Shown here in pieces: positions 15,541 to 22,663 of a stretch of DNA of 32,939 bases. The DNA is taken from positions 1-32,939 of the forward strand of contig JAZQOM010000040.1 of the NCBI GenBank assembly GCA_045627885.1, written 5' to 3'. A program made the position numbers and the translations under genes. The notes under the pieces are model-generated. The model was not told the DNA's origin, ran no database searches, and was given only the letters and a program-made list of their open reading frames with translations. Positions within the stretch are counted from its first letter, which is position 1, and the number at the start of each line of letters is the position of its first letter. The stretch comes from CALCTE01 sp045627885. Its GTDB lineage: Bacteria; Bacillota; Clostridia; Oscillospirales; CAG-272.

Positions 15541-16929
15541 ATGGAAAAGTTTGAAATTACAGTCATCGGCGGCGGCCCCGGCGGATATGTTGCGGCAATA
15601 CACGCAGCACAGCTCGGCAAAAAGGTCGCACTGATTGAGTCAAGAGAAGTCGGCGGCACCTGCCTCAACAGAGGTTGCATCCCCACAAAGGCTTATCTTC
15701 ACTCAGCAGAAGTCTACAAAACAGTAAAGGATGCCGCAGATTTCGGCATCAAGGTCGACGGAAAGCCCGCATTTGACTTTAACGCTATTCACGAGCGCAA
15801 GAACAAGGTCGTAAGCACCCTCACGGGCGGCGTAGGCAACCTTCTCAAGGCAAACGGCGTCAAGGTTTACAACGGACTTGCAACCTTCCGCGACAGATAC
15901 ATCGTCGATGTAAAAATGGCTGACGGCACAACAGATGCGGTTGAGAGCGACAAATTTATCATCGCTTCCGGCTCTATTCCGTCCCGTCCCCCCATTCCCG
16001 GCATCGAGTATGCGATAACCTCCGACGAAGCTCTTGACTTCACGGAAGTACCGAAGGATATCGTTATAGTCGGCGGCGGCGTAATCGGCGTTGAGATAGC
16101 TTCCTACCTCCACGAGTTCGGAAGCAAGGTCACCATCGTCGAAATGCTCGACAAGATTCTTCCTCCCGTTGACGATGAGATTTCCTCGCTTTTGAGAAGC
16201 ATTCTCGAAGCAAGAGGAATCACCATAAACACCGGCGCGAAGATTACCGAGATAATGAAAGACGGAGTCAAGTTCGAAAAGGACGGAAAGACGACGGAGC
16301 TCAAGGCAGAAAAGGTACTTGTCGCAATAGGCAGACGCCCCAACTGCAAGGACCTCAAGCCCGAGAATGCCGGCGTTCTCACCGACAGAGGATTTGTTCC
16401 CGTTGACGGCAGACTTCAGACAAATATCGAGGGCATTTATGCGATAGGCGATGTCACACCCGTTGCAACTCTCGCGCACACCGCATCCGCACAGGGTATG
16501 GTAGCGGCAGAGAACGCGGCAGGTAATGTCAAGGTTATGGACTACAGCGTAGTTCCCGCCTGCATTTACACCTCTCCCGAGATTGCCTGCGTAGGTCTTA
16601 CCGAAAAACAGGCAAGAGATACGGGCAAGAATATCAAGATAGGCAGATTCAATCCCGCAGGTAACGGCAAGTCGCTCGTTATGGGCGAAACCGACGGTAT
16701 CGTTAAGATTATCACCGATGCCGACAGCGGAGAGATTCTCGGCGCGGCTCTTATGTGCGCGCGCGCAACCGATATGATAAGCGAGCTCGGTCTTGCGATA
16801 AAGGCTGAATGCGACATCGAAGAAGTGGCTGACCTTATCCATCCTCACCCGACGGTAAGCGAAGTCATTATGGAAGCGGCACACGATGTAAACGGAATGT
16901 GCGTCCACAACAGACCAAAGAAGAAATAA
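15541..16929 (+). CDS. lpdA: Dihydrolipoamide dehydrogenase (E3)
   Basis: This 462-residue flavoprotein reoxidises the lipoyl groups of E2 and makes NADH. It shows the FAD motif GGGPGGYVAAI at the N-terminus, the redox-active disulfide GGTCLNRGCIPTKA (Cys41, Cys46), the NAD motif IVGGGVIGVEIASYLHEFG, the second FAD motif GIYAIGDVTP and the C-terminal HPHPTVSE with the acid-base His436 and Glu441. No N-terminal lipoyl domain is fused, unlike some clostridial E3 proteins. The ribosome site GGAGGA overlaps the end of E2. A 74-nt gap with a GC-rich hairpin follows, separating the E1-E3 block from the LarA-like gene. Confidence 0.9.
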   Translation: MEKFEITVIGGGPGGYVAAIHAAQLGKKVALIESREVGGTCLNRGCIPTKAYLHSAEVYKTVKDAADFGIKVDGKPAFDFNAIHERKNKVVSTLTGGVGNLLKANGVKVYNGLATFRDRYIVDVKMADGTTDAVESDKFIIASGSIPSRPPIPGIEYAITSDEALDFTEVPKDIVIVGGGVIGVEIASYLHEFGSKVTIVEMLDKILPPVDDEISSLLRSILEARGITINTGAKITEIMKDGVKFEKDGKTTELKAEKVLVAIGRRPNCKDLKPENAGVLTDRGFVPVDGRLQTNIEGIYAIGDVTPVATLAHTASAQGMVAAENAAGNVKVMDYSVVPACIYTSPEIACVGLTEKQARDTGKNIKIGRFNPAGNGKSLVMGETDGIVKIITDADSGEILGAALMCARATDMISELGLAIKAECDIEEVADLIHPHPTVSEVIMEAAHDVNGMCVHNRPKKK

Positions 16930-16940
16930 CAAACAAAACG

Positions 16941-16975
16941 GCGGCAGCCGTGACATTATTCGTTGCGGCTGCCGC
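16941..16975 (+). other. Intercistronic GC-rich hairpin between E3 and the LarA-like gene
   Basis: GCGGCAGCCG at 16941-16950 pairs perfectly with CGGCTGCCGC at 16966-16975 across a 15-nt loop. On the plus strand it is followed by AAAAAATC, not by a T tract, so it is not a standard terminator. It may protect the 3' end of the upstream message after cleavage or lower expression of the last three genes. Confidence 0.6.
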
Positions 16976-17003
16976 AAAAAATCTATTTACAGGGCGGTAT
17001 ATT

Positions 17004-18263
17004 ATGGAATACACGACAGTAAAAATGGGCTTCGGAAAAGAAAAAATTGATGTAAAGATACCCTCCGCAAATCTTGCCGACATCCTCACACCGAACGAGG
17101 TTGAGGTCGGACTTACCGGCGAAGATGAAGTAATAAGAGCAATCGAAAATCCCATCGGCTCCGAAAGACTTTCAAAGTTGTATAAAAAAGGCAAAAAGGT
17201 CGTCATTATCACAAGCGATATCACGCGTCCCGTGCCTTCTAAATATATAGTTCCGCACATAATCGACGAGCTTTTGCTCGGCGGAGCGACATACGACGAT
17301 ATAACGGTCGTATTCGCTCTCGGCTCTCACAGAAGCCACACCGAGGACGAAAAGAAGTATATGGTCGGCGAAGATACCTATTCGAAGGTAAAGTGCGTGG
17401 ACAGCTCTATGGATAACTGCGTACGCCTCGGAACAACATCGAGAGGTACGCCCGTAGATGTATTCAAAACGGTTGCCGAAGCCGATATGAGAATCTGCGT
17501 CGGCAACATCGAATATCACTATTTTGCAGGCTACAGCGGCGGCGCAAAGGCAATCATGCCCGGCGTATCGAGCAGAGACGCAATTCAGGCAAATCATTCG
17601 AGAATGGTCGAGCCAACCTCCGTTGCAGGCAAAATAGAGGGCAACAATGTCCGCGCCGACATTGACGAAGCGGGAAAAATTACCGGCATCGACTTTATCG
17701 TAAATGTTGTATTAAGCGCAAAGAAAGAGATAATCTGTGCCGTTGCGGGCGATTATATCGAAGCGCACAGAGAGGGCTGCAAATTCCTTGATAAGCTCTA
17801 CAAAAAAGAAATCCCCGCAAAAGCCGATATCGTTCTCGTCTCCCCCGGCGGATTTCCGAAGGATATCAACCTCTACCAGTCGCAGAAGGGACTCGACAAC
17901 GCGGCTCACGCGGTAAGAGACGGCGGCATCATCATTCTGCTTGCATCTGCAGCAGAGGGACTCGGCGAGCATGTCTTTGAGGAATGGCTCAATGAAGCAA
18001 AATGCTCTCACGACCTTGTTGAGAGAATAAAGAGAGAATTCAAGCTCGGCGGTCACAAGGCGGCGGCAATCGCCATGGTGCTTGAAAGAGCAAGAATCTT
18101 TATGGTTTCCGACCAACCCGACGAATTCGTCAAGAATGTATTTTTAGAGCCCTATCACAGCGTTGACGAAGCAATCAACGCGGCACTTGCCGAGCTCGGA
18201 AGCGACGCGAAAATTCTCGCGATGCCGTACGGCGGCTCGACACTTCCCGTAGTTAAGGAATAA
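17004..18263 (+). CDS. LarA-type nickel-pincer 2-hydroxyacid racemase/epimerase
   Basis: This 419-residue protein carries the active-site pattern of LarA: SDITRPVP (Arg75), ALGSHRSHTEDE (His109), EYHYFAGYSGGAKAIMPG (His172, Lys182 as the expected covalent site of the nickel-pincer nucleotide), QANHSRM (His198) and SPGGFPKDINLYQ (Lys-Asp pair). Spacings match the lactate racemase of lactobacilli closely. The family interconverts stereoisomers of lactate, malate, other 2-hydroxyacids and sugar acids such as gluconate. The cofactor is made by LarB, LarC and LarE, which are not in this window. The ATG at 17004 was chosen because the longer frame from 16899 would overlap the E3 gene and the hairpin. 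Its ribosome site is weak (AGGGCGG). Its stop overlaps the next start (TAATG). It may supply the correct isomer to a 2-hydroxyacid oxidation step ahead of E1. Confidence 0.85.
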   Translation: MEYTTVKMGFGKEKIDVKIPSANLADILTPNEVEVGLTGEDEVIRAIENPIGSERLSKLYKKGKKVVIITSDITRPVPSKYIVPHIIDELLLGGATYDDITVVFALGSHRSHTEDEKKYMVGEDTYSKVKCVDSSMDNCVRLGTTSRGTPVDVFKTVAEADMRICVGNIEYHYFAGYSGGAKAIMPGVSSRDAIQANHSRMVEPTSVAGKIEGNNVRADIDEAGKITGIDFIVNVVLSAKKEIICAVAGDYIEAHREGCKFLDKLYKKEIPAKADIVLVSPGGFPKDINLYQSQKGLDNAAHAVRDGGIIILLASAAEGLGEHVFEEWLNEAKCSHDLVERIKREFKLGGHKAAAIAMVLERARIFMVSDQPDEFVKNVFLEPYHSVDEAINAALAELGSDAKILAMPYGGSTLPVVKE

Positions 18264-19027
18264 TGAACAAGAATAAGCTCGTAATAACCGACCTCGACGG
18301 CACTTTGTTAAAGAGCGACGGCGCTCTGCCGAAGGGCTGTATCGAAGCGTTTGAAGACCTCGCAAAGCGCGGCATAAAGACGGCAATAGTCACCGCCCGC
18401 CCAAAGCGCTCCGCCGAGGAATACGCAAAGGTGCTCTCCTGCGATGCCGCGGCTTACGATAACGGCGCGTATGTCTACATAGGCGAAAAGCTGATTTTTA
18501 ACTCACTGCTTTCCGGAGAATTTGTAATAAATCTCACAAAAAAGCTGACAGAAGCGGATTCCGACATATATATCGCGGCGGAATCGGACGGAAAGATGTA
18601 CGCAAATCACAGTATGCTCGCAAATTGGAGCAAAATTGACGCAGAAAGATGCGATTTCCCCAAATTCCCCTATTTTGCGGCAAGCAAGCTTGTTATCGGA
18701 GCAGACGACAGCTCAAAGCTTCCGCTTATCGCGTCGTATATCGACTGCGATGACGCTCATATAGAGCTTGCGCACAGTACCGTTCTCGTCACCACCGATA
18801 AGGCGACAAAGCTGTGCGCCGCAAAGAAGCTTGCACAAAGCTTCGGCGTGGAAATGAGCGATGTATACGCATTCGGAGACGATATAGGCGATGTCGAGCT
18901 TTTGCGCTCCGTCGGTCATCCGTACTGCGTGGAAAACGGGCATCCCATGGCAAAGGCTTCGGCAAAGCTCATTCCGTCAAATGATATGGGCGGCGTTGTT
19001 ACTGCAATAATAAAAGATATTCTCTGA
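18263..19027 (+). CDS. Cof-type HAD-superfamily phosphatase
   Basis: This 254-residue protein has the HAD motif I DLDGTLL (nucleophile Asp10, acid Asp12), a motif II TA at IVTARPKRS, a motif III Lys in the conserved C-terminal third, and motif IV AFGDDIGDVELL (Asp206, Asp207) followed by VENGHPMAKASAKLI. The large C2-type cap between motifs II and III is that of the Cof group. Members remove phosphate from sugar phosphates, flavin precursors or pyridoxal phosphate, often promiscuously. Translation is coupled to the LarA-like gene by a 1-nt overlap. In this operon it could dephosphorylate an intermediate or detoxify a phosphorylated side product. The substrate is unassigned. Confidence 0.85.
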   Translation: MNKNKLVITDLDGTLLKSDGALPKGCIEAFEDLAKRGIKTAIVTARPKRSAEEYAKVLSCDAAAYDNGAYVYIGEKLIFNSLLSGEFVINLTKKLTEADSDIYIAAESDGKMYANHSMLANWSKIDAERCDFPKFPYFAASKLVIGADDSSKLPLIASYIDCDDAHIELAHSTVLVTTDKATKLCAAKKLAQSFGVEMSDVYAFGDDIGDVELLRSVGHPYCVENGHPMAKASAKLIPSNDMGGVVTAIIKDIL

Positions 19028-19042
19028 AAAGGAGACAAACAC

Positions 19043-19642
19043 ATGGAAGAAAAAAGGCTTGCTTTAAGAAGACTTGTCACGGCGGCAATACTGTCCGCGC
19101 TCGTCGTGGTACTCCAGCTTTTTGCCTCTGCAATACCGATAAGCGGCGTTTCTCTCTCGTTCGTGCTTGTGCCGATAGTCATAGGCGGCGCGATACTCGG
19201 GGTAGGATACGGAACATTTCTCGGGCTTGTATTCGGCGCGGTCGTCGCAATAGCCGCTCCGCAGACTGATATGCTGACAAGAATGATGTTCGGCTTCAAT
19301 CCGTATATGACGGTGGCTCTGTGCCTCTACAAAGCCATAGCGGCGGGACTTCTTGCGGCTCTCGCATACAAGCTTGCAAGAAAAATACTCAACGATACCG
19401 TTGCAACAATAATTGCCGCGGCGGTCTGCCCCATCGTAAATACGGGACTGTTTTTTGCTACGGTGCTTACGGTGTTCTCCGGTACGATAAATCAGTTTGC
19501 GGGCGAAAACAGTATGGCTGTTACGGCTCTTATAGGAATCATCGTCACCTGCAATTTTATTCCCGAGCTCATACTCAATGTTGTGCTTTGTCCGGTGATA
19601 AAAAAGGCGCTGACAAAATCGCGGCTAAAGCTTACAAAATAA
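19043..19642 (+). CDS. ECF transporter S-component, substrate unknown
   Basis: This 199-residue very hydrophobic protein has five or six predicted membrane helices, beginning RLVTAAILSALVVVLQLFA. The N-terminal LxxxAxxxAL pattern and the GAILGVGYGTFLGLVFGAV glycine-rich segment are typical of substrate-binding (S) subunits of energy-coupling-factor vitamin transporters. The C-terminus is basic (KKALTKSRLKLTK). The shared EcfA1, EcfA2 and EcfT proteins are not here, which is normal for group II systems. Known S-components take up folate, pantothenate, thiamine, riboflavin, biotin or metals. In an operon rich in CoA, thiamine and lipoyl enzymes plus a nickel cofactor enzyme, a vitamin precursor is a sensible guess. 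AAGGAG precedes the ATG, and the gene is followed at once by the operon terminator. Confidence 0.8.
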   Translation: MEEKRLALRRLVTAAILSALVVVLQLFASAIPISGVSLSFVLVPIVIGGAILGVGYGTFLGLVFGAVVAIAAPQTDMLTRMMFGFNPYMTVALCLYKAIAAGLLAALAYKLARKILNDTVATIIAAAVCPIVNTGLFFATVLTVFSGTINQFAGENSMAVTALIGIIVTCNFIPELILNVVLCPVIKKALTKSRLKLTK

Positions 19643-19648
19643 GATTTT

Positions 19649-19678
19649 CCGGCAGAGTTTTTTCTCTGCCGGATTTTT
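19649..19678 (+). terminator. Rho-independent terminator of the 13-gene operon
   Basis: CCGGCAGAG at 19649-19657 pairs perfectly with CTCTGCCGG at 19664-19672 around a six-T loop, followed by ATTTTT. It starts 6 nt after the last stop codon of the operon and separates it from the serpin gene. Confidence 0.9.
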
Positions 19679-19730
19679 ATGTGAGAAAATTTGTACCTTT
19701 CGTTGTATAAATATCGAAGGAGTTGATATT

Positions 19731-20993
19731 ATGAAAAAAATTACAGCTTTGATACTCGCGCTTTCTCTTCTTTTGCTCTGCTCCTGCGGCGCAAAAAACA
19801 CAAAAGAAAAAGCCGACACCCCAAAGAACGACGACACAAATCTCGTTTCGCAGGGCGAAAAGAAAGAGCCGGGGGAGGTCGTAAAATCTTCCGAGGACAA
19901 AATGCGTGATTTCTGCGTAGAGCTTTACAAAAAGTGCGCGGACGATACGAAAAACACGATGATATCGCCCGTCTCGGTAATGCTTGCGCTCGGTATGCTC
20001 GAAAACGGCGCCGATGCCGAAACTCTTGCCGAGATTGAAAAAATGTTCGGCTTGAGCCGTGACGAAGCAAACGAATACCTGCTCGCATTTCAGAGCGCGA
20101 TAAAAAGCACGGACGACTGCAAGATTTCCACGGCGAATTCAGTGTGGCTTAGGGACGAAAAGGACAGGCTGACTGTAAACGACAAGTTCATCGAACAATG
20201 CAAAAAATACTTTGATGTCGGCGTTTTCGCGGAAAAGTTCGATAAAAACACCTGCAAGAAAATAAACAAATGGATTGAAGATAACACATTCGGACTTATT
20301 AAGAATATGCTTGACGAAATTCCCGACGACGCGGTGATGTATCTTGTCAACGCGATAGGCTTTGATGCAAAGTGGGCAGAGAAGTATTTGCAGACAGATG
20401 TCTGCGACGACAAATTCCGCACGGCGGACGGAAGCTATGTTGATGCAAAGTATATGTGTTCAAACGAATACCAATATATAAGCGGCGACGGCGCAGTCGG
20501 ATTTATCAAGCCGTACAAGGGCAATAAATACGCGTTTGCGGCGATTTTGCCGGATGAGGGTGTAACTGCATCGGACTATCTCAAAACACTCACAGGCGAT
20601 AAATTAAAGGCTATACTCTCGGGTGCAAGCAATGAGACTGTATGGGCAAGACTTCCGAAATTCAAGAGCGAGTTCGCGATAACACTGAACGATGTGCTTG
20701 CAGAGCTCGGAATGACAGAGGCATTCAGCGCGGACAAAGCGGATTTTCTTTCGATGGCAAAGTCTGAAAACGGCAATATTTTCGTAAGCAGAGTTATGCA
20801 CAAGAGCTTCATCGAGGTCGCCGAGGACGGTACAAAGGCAGGCGCGGCTACGATAATAGAGATGAAAGAGGGCTGCGCATTGGAAGATGAGCCTAAAAAA
20901 GTGTATCTCACAAGACCGTTTGTGTATGTGATATTCGATACCGAAAGCTATATGCCACTGTTCATCGGATGCGAGAATAATGTAGCACAGTAA
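19731..20993 (+). CDS. Serpin-family serine protease inhibitor lipoprotein
   Basis: This 420-residue protein starts with a lipoprotein signal MKKITALILALSLLLLCSC (lipid anchor Cys19), then a short charged linker. The serpin fold follows: NTMISPVSVMLALGMLENGA, TANSVWLRD, INKWIEDNTFGLIKNML, YLVNAIGFDAKW, the breach/shutter segment VMHKSFIEVAEDGTKAGAAT and the C-terminal RPFVYVIFDTESYMPLFIG. Serpins trap serine or cysteine proteases by inserting a cleaved reactive loop. The hinge EDGTKAGAAT (P17 to P8) has the small residues needed for insertion, so it is probably inhibitory. Counting places P1 near Gly381 with Cys382 next, but the exact bond is uncertain. Gut Firmicutes are known to make secreted serpins against host elastase-like proteases. 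GAAGGAG precedes the ATG. It lies after a terminator, so it has its own promoter, not clearly identified. Confidence 0.88.
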   Translation: MKKITALILALSLLLLCSCGAKNTKEKADTPKNDDTNLVSQGEKKEPGEVVKSSEDKMRDFCVELYKKCADDTKNTMISPVSVMLALGMLENGADAETLAEIEKMFGLSRDEANEYLLAFQSAIKSTDDCKISTANSVWLRDEKDRLTVNDKFIEQCKKYFDVGVFAEKFDKNTCKKINKWIEDNTFGLIKNMLDEIPDDAVMYLVNAIGFDAKWAEKYLQTDVCDDKFRTADGSYVDAKYMCSNEYQYISGDGAVGFIKPYKGNKYAFAAILPDEGVTASDYLKTLTGDKLKAILSGASNETVWARLPKFKSEFAITLNDVLAELGMTEAFSADKADFLSMAKSENGNIFVSRVMHKSFIEVAEDGTKAGAATIIEMKEGCALEDEPKKVYLTRPFVYVIFDTESYMPLFIGCENNVAQ

Positions 20994-21027
20994 GGCGATA
21001 TTGTCCCTTGCGCGATTGTTGCGTGCT

Positions 21028-21116
21028 TGTAGGGAAAGCTATCAGCTTCCCGTTTTCCAAAGTTTTTTCCGCGGTTGGATTTTTTACAACGCGGGCGACT
21101 GATAGTCGCTCCTACG
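21028..21116. repeat. Inverted pair of 25-bp palindromic elements
   Basis: The element at 21028-21052 (GTAGGGAAAGCTATCAGCTTCCCG core) and the reverse complement of 21092-21116 share GTAGG, CTATCAG and CCCG at the same offsets. Each copy is itself a small hairpin (for example GCGACT-GAT-AGTCGC in the second). This is the look of a REP-like intergenic repeat family common in clostridial genomes, placed downstream of the serpin gene. No open frame covers it. Confidence 0.6.
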
Positions 21117-21138
21117 GTGTTGAAATTTATTTGTGGTA

Positions 21139-21254
21139 AAACCCGTTTACGGAAAATCAAGCCGCATCAGAACGCCGCAGGCGGGCAAGCGAAGGGTTTA
21201 CTTTCCGTAAGTCAGAGCAAAGACCGTCCTGCGGGAACAAAGTAATGCGGCGTT
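21139..21254. other. Non-coding segment with interleaved inverted repeats (candidate structured RNA or small mobile repeat)
   Basis: Several exact complementary blocks lie here: AAACCC 21139-21144 with GGGTTT 21194-21199; TTACGGAAA 21147-21155 with TTTCCGTAA 21202-21210; GCCGCAT 21161-21167 with ATGCGGC 21245-21251; AACGCCGCA 21171-21179 with TGCGGCGTT 21246-21254; and CCGCAGG 21175-21181 with CCTGCGG 21228-21234. Some pairs cross or compete, which implies alternative folds or a pseudoknot. There is no coding frame. The 297-bp stretch from 20994 to 21290 otherwise holds only the repeat pair at 21028-21116. Confidence 0.5.
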
Positions 21255-21290
21255 TGTCGAGTGGCGTAACATCGGGTGTAATCTAAGGTA

Positions 21291-21328
21291 AAAAAATATA
21301 TCCGCTCACAAGAGCGGATATATTTTTT
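21291..21328 (-). terminator. Terminator of ftsZ, probably bidirectional
   Basis: A 17-bp perfect stem, with AAAAAATATATCCGCTC (21291-21307) and its complement (21312-21328), closes on a 4-nt ACAA loop. Both strands end the stem in a run of T, so it can stop the dcw operon from the right and any transcript arriving from the serpin side. It lies 13 nt beyond the ftsZ stop. Confidence 0.9.
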
Positions 21329-21341
21329 GTTTGTCAAACTC

Positions 21342-22529
21342 TTATCTGTTTTTGTTGCCCATTATCTTCATGAGCTCGTCGATATCAAAATCGTCATCCT
21401 CGGGCTCTTTCTTCTCGGGAGCTGCGGGAGCGGCTGCCGGAGCGGGCTCGGGCTGTCTTATGTTCTTTGCGGTGGGATATGCGGAGATAGGGTCTGTTAT
21501 TGCTTCGGGCTGCTTTGCAAAGGATGCTGCCTTTACGGTTGCTTCCGTTGCGGCTTTTGTCTGAAGCTTCTTGTTCTCGTCCTCACCGAAACCGGTTGCA
21601 ATAACGGTAACTCTCATCTCGTCGTCAAGATTCGGGTCGATAGCTGCGCCCCAGATGATGTTTGCATCTGCGGAAGCTTCGTCGGAAATCATTGTTGCGG
21701 CAATCTCGACATCGTCAAGACCGATATCCGCGTCACCAGCGATATTGATGATGATGCCCTTTGCGCCGGAGATAGTTGTCTCGAGAAGCGGGCTTGTGAT
21801 TGCAAGCTTAGCGGCAAGCTCTGCCTTGTCCTTGCCCTTAGCGGTACCGACGCCCATGTGTGCAAGACCTGCGTCATGCATAACGGCGGTAACATCGGCA
21901 AAGTCGAGGTTGATGATACCGGGAACATTTATAAGCTCGGAGATGCTCTGTACACCTCTGCGGAGAACATCGTCGGCAATCTCGAATGCGTTGAGAAGTG
22001 TAACTCTGGTATCGGAAACGAGCTTAAGTCTTTCGTTGGGGATTACAACGAGTGAGTCAACGAATTCAGCAAGCTTCTCGATGCCCTGCTCGGCAGACTT
22101 CATACGGCGGGGGCCTTCAAATGCGAAAGGCTTTGTTACGATACCGATGGTGAGAATGCCCATTTCCTTGGCAACTCTTGCAATAACGGGAGCAGCGCCT
22201 GTGCCTGTTCCGCCGCCCATACCTGCGGTGATGAATACCATATCGGTTCCGTCGAGAAGCGCCTTTATTTCCTCAATGCTCTCCTCTGCGGCTCTCTCAC
22301 CAATCTCGGGATTAGCACCGGCACCCTGACCTCTTGTAATCTTTTCGCCGATAGCGAGCTTTGTTTCTGCCTTTGAATACATAAGAACCTGCTTGTCCGT
22401 GTTAACGGTTACGAATTCGGTTCCCTTGACACCTGCGGTAATCATTCTGTTTACGGCGTTGTTTCCGCCGCCGCCGACACCGACGACTTTTATAACATTG
22501 ATGGGTCTTGCTTCAAACTCTGTAGGCAT
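21342..22529 (-). CDS. ftsZ: Cell division GTPase FtsZ
   Basis: This 395-residue tubulin homolog forms the cytokinetic ring. It has VVGVGGGGNNAVNRM, the N-terminal nucleotide loops, the tubulin signature AGMGGGTGTGAAP, KPFAFEGPRRMKSAEQGI with the T5/T6 region, and the T7 synergy loop NLDFADVTAVM. The GTPase domain ends near residue 320, followed by a variable Ala/Pro/Glu linker. The end reads DDDFDIDELMKIMGNKNR, unlike the common D-IPxFLR peptide that binds FtsA, SepF and others. GGAGGA precedes the ATG. It is the last gene of the dcw cluster, with its own promoter and leader hairpin upstream, so it can be expressed separately. No ftsA is adjacent. Confidence 0.97.
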   Translation of the reverse strand: MPTEFEARPINVIKVVGVGGGGNNAVNRMITAGVKGTEFVTVNTDKQVLMYSKAETKLAIGEKITRGQGAGANPEIGERAAEESIEEIKALLDGTDMVFITAGMGGGTGTGAAPVIARVAKEMGILTIGIVTKPFAFEGPRRMKSAEQGIEKLAEFVDSLVVIPNERLKLVSDTRVTLLNAFEIADDVLRRGVQSISELINVPGIINLDFADVTAVMHDAGLAHMGVGTAKGKDKAELAAKLAITSPLLETTISGAKGIIINIAGDADIGLDDVEIAATMISDEASADANIIWGAAIDPNLDDEMRVTVIATGFGEDENKKLQTKAATEATVKAASFAKQPEAITDPISAYPTAKNIRQPEPAPAAAPAAPEKKEPEDDDFDIDELMKIMGNKNR

Positions 22530-22556
22530 TTTTTAATCCTCCGTTAAAGTATGTCT

Positions 22557-22573
22557 CGTGCAGGCTCTGCACG
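22557..22573 (-). promoter_or_regulatory. Small hairpin in the ftsZ leader
   Basis: CGTGCAG at 22557-22563 pairs with CTGCACG at 22567-22573 around a 3-nt loop. It lies between the predicted transcription start and the ribosome site of ftsZ. It could stabilise or modulate the message. Confidence 0.4.
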
Positions 22574-22587
22574 GAAAAATATACATA

Positions 22588-22616
22588 ATAATACTTATAC
22601 AATATAATATTATCAA
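22588..22616 (-). promoter_or_regulatory. Sigma-A promoter for ftsZ
   Basis: On the minus strand TTGATA (plus 22611-22616), 17 nt, TATTAT (plus 22588-22593). It sits in the 134-bp ftsQ-ftsZ gap, about 59 nt before the ATG, and would give FtsZ an independent supply beyond read-through from the main dcw promoter. Confidence 0.65.
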
Positions 22617-22663
22617 ATATTTCCGCGGATTTCAATAGCTTTTTTCAATTTTTATGAATTTTT

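Noticed and set aside
13569..15686. A 705-codon open frame on the minus strand over the E1 beta, E2 and E3 genes
   Set aside because: It is antisense to three genes with full family motifs. It is Cys- and Ser-rich with no domain pattern, and arises from the codon usage of the real genes.
16941..16975. Terminator after the E3 gene
   Set aside because: The stem is strong but followed by A residues on the coding strand, and the next gene has no promoter of its own that I can see.
15703..16977. A 424-codon minus-strand frame over the E3 gene
   Set aside because: It is the complement of a well-conserved dihydrolipoamide dehydrogenase with no recognisable motif of its own.
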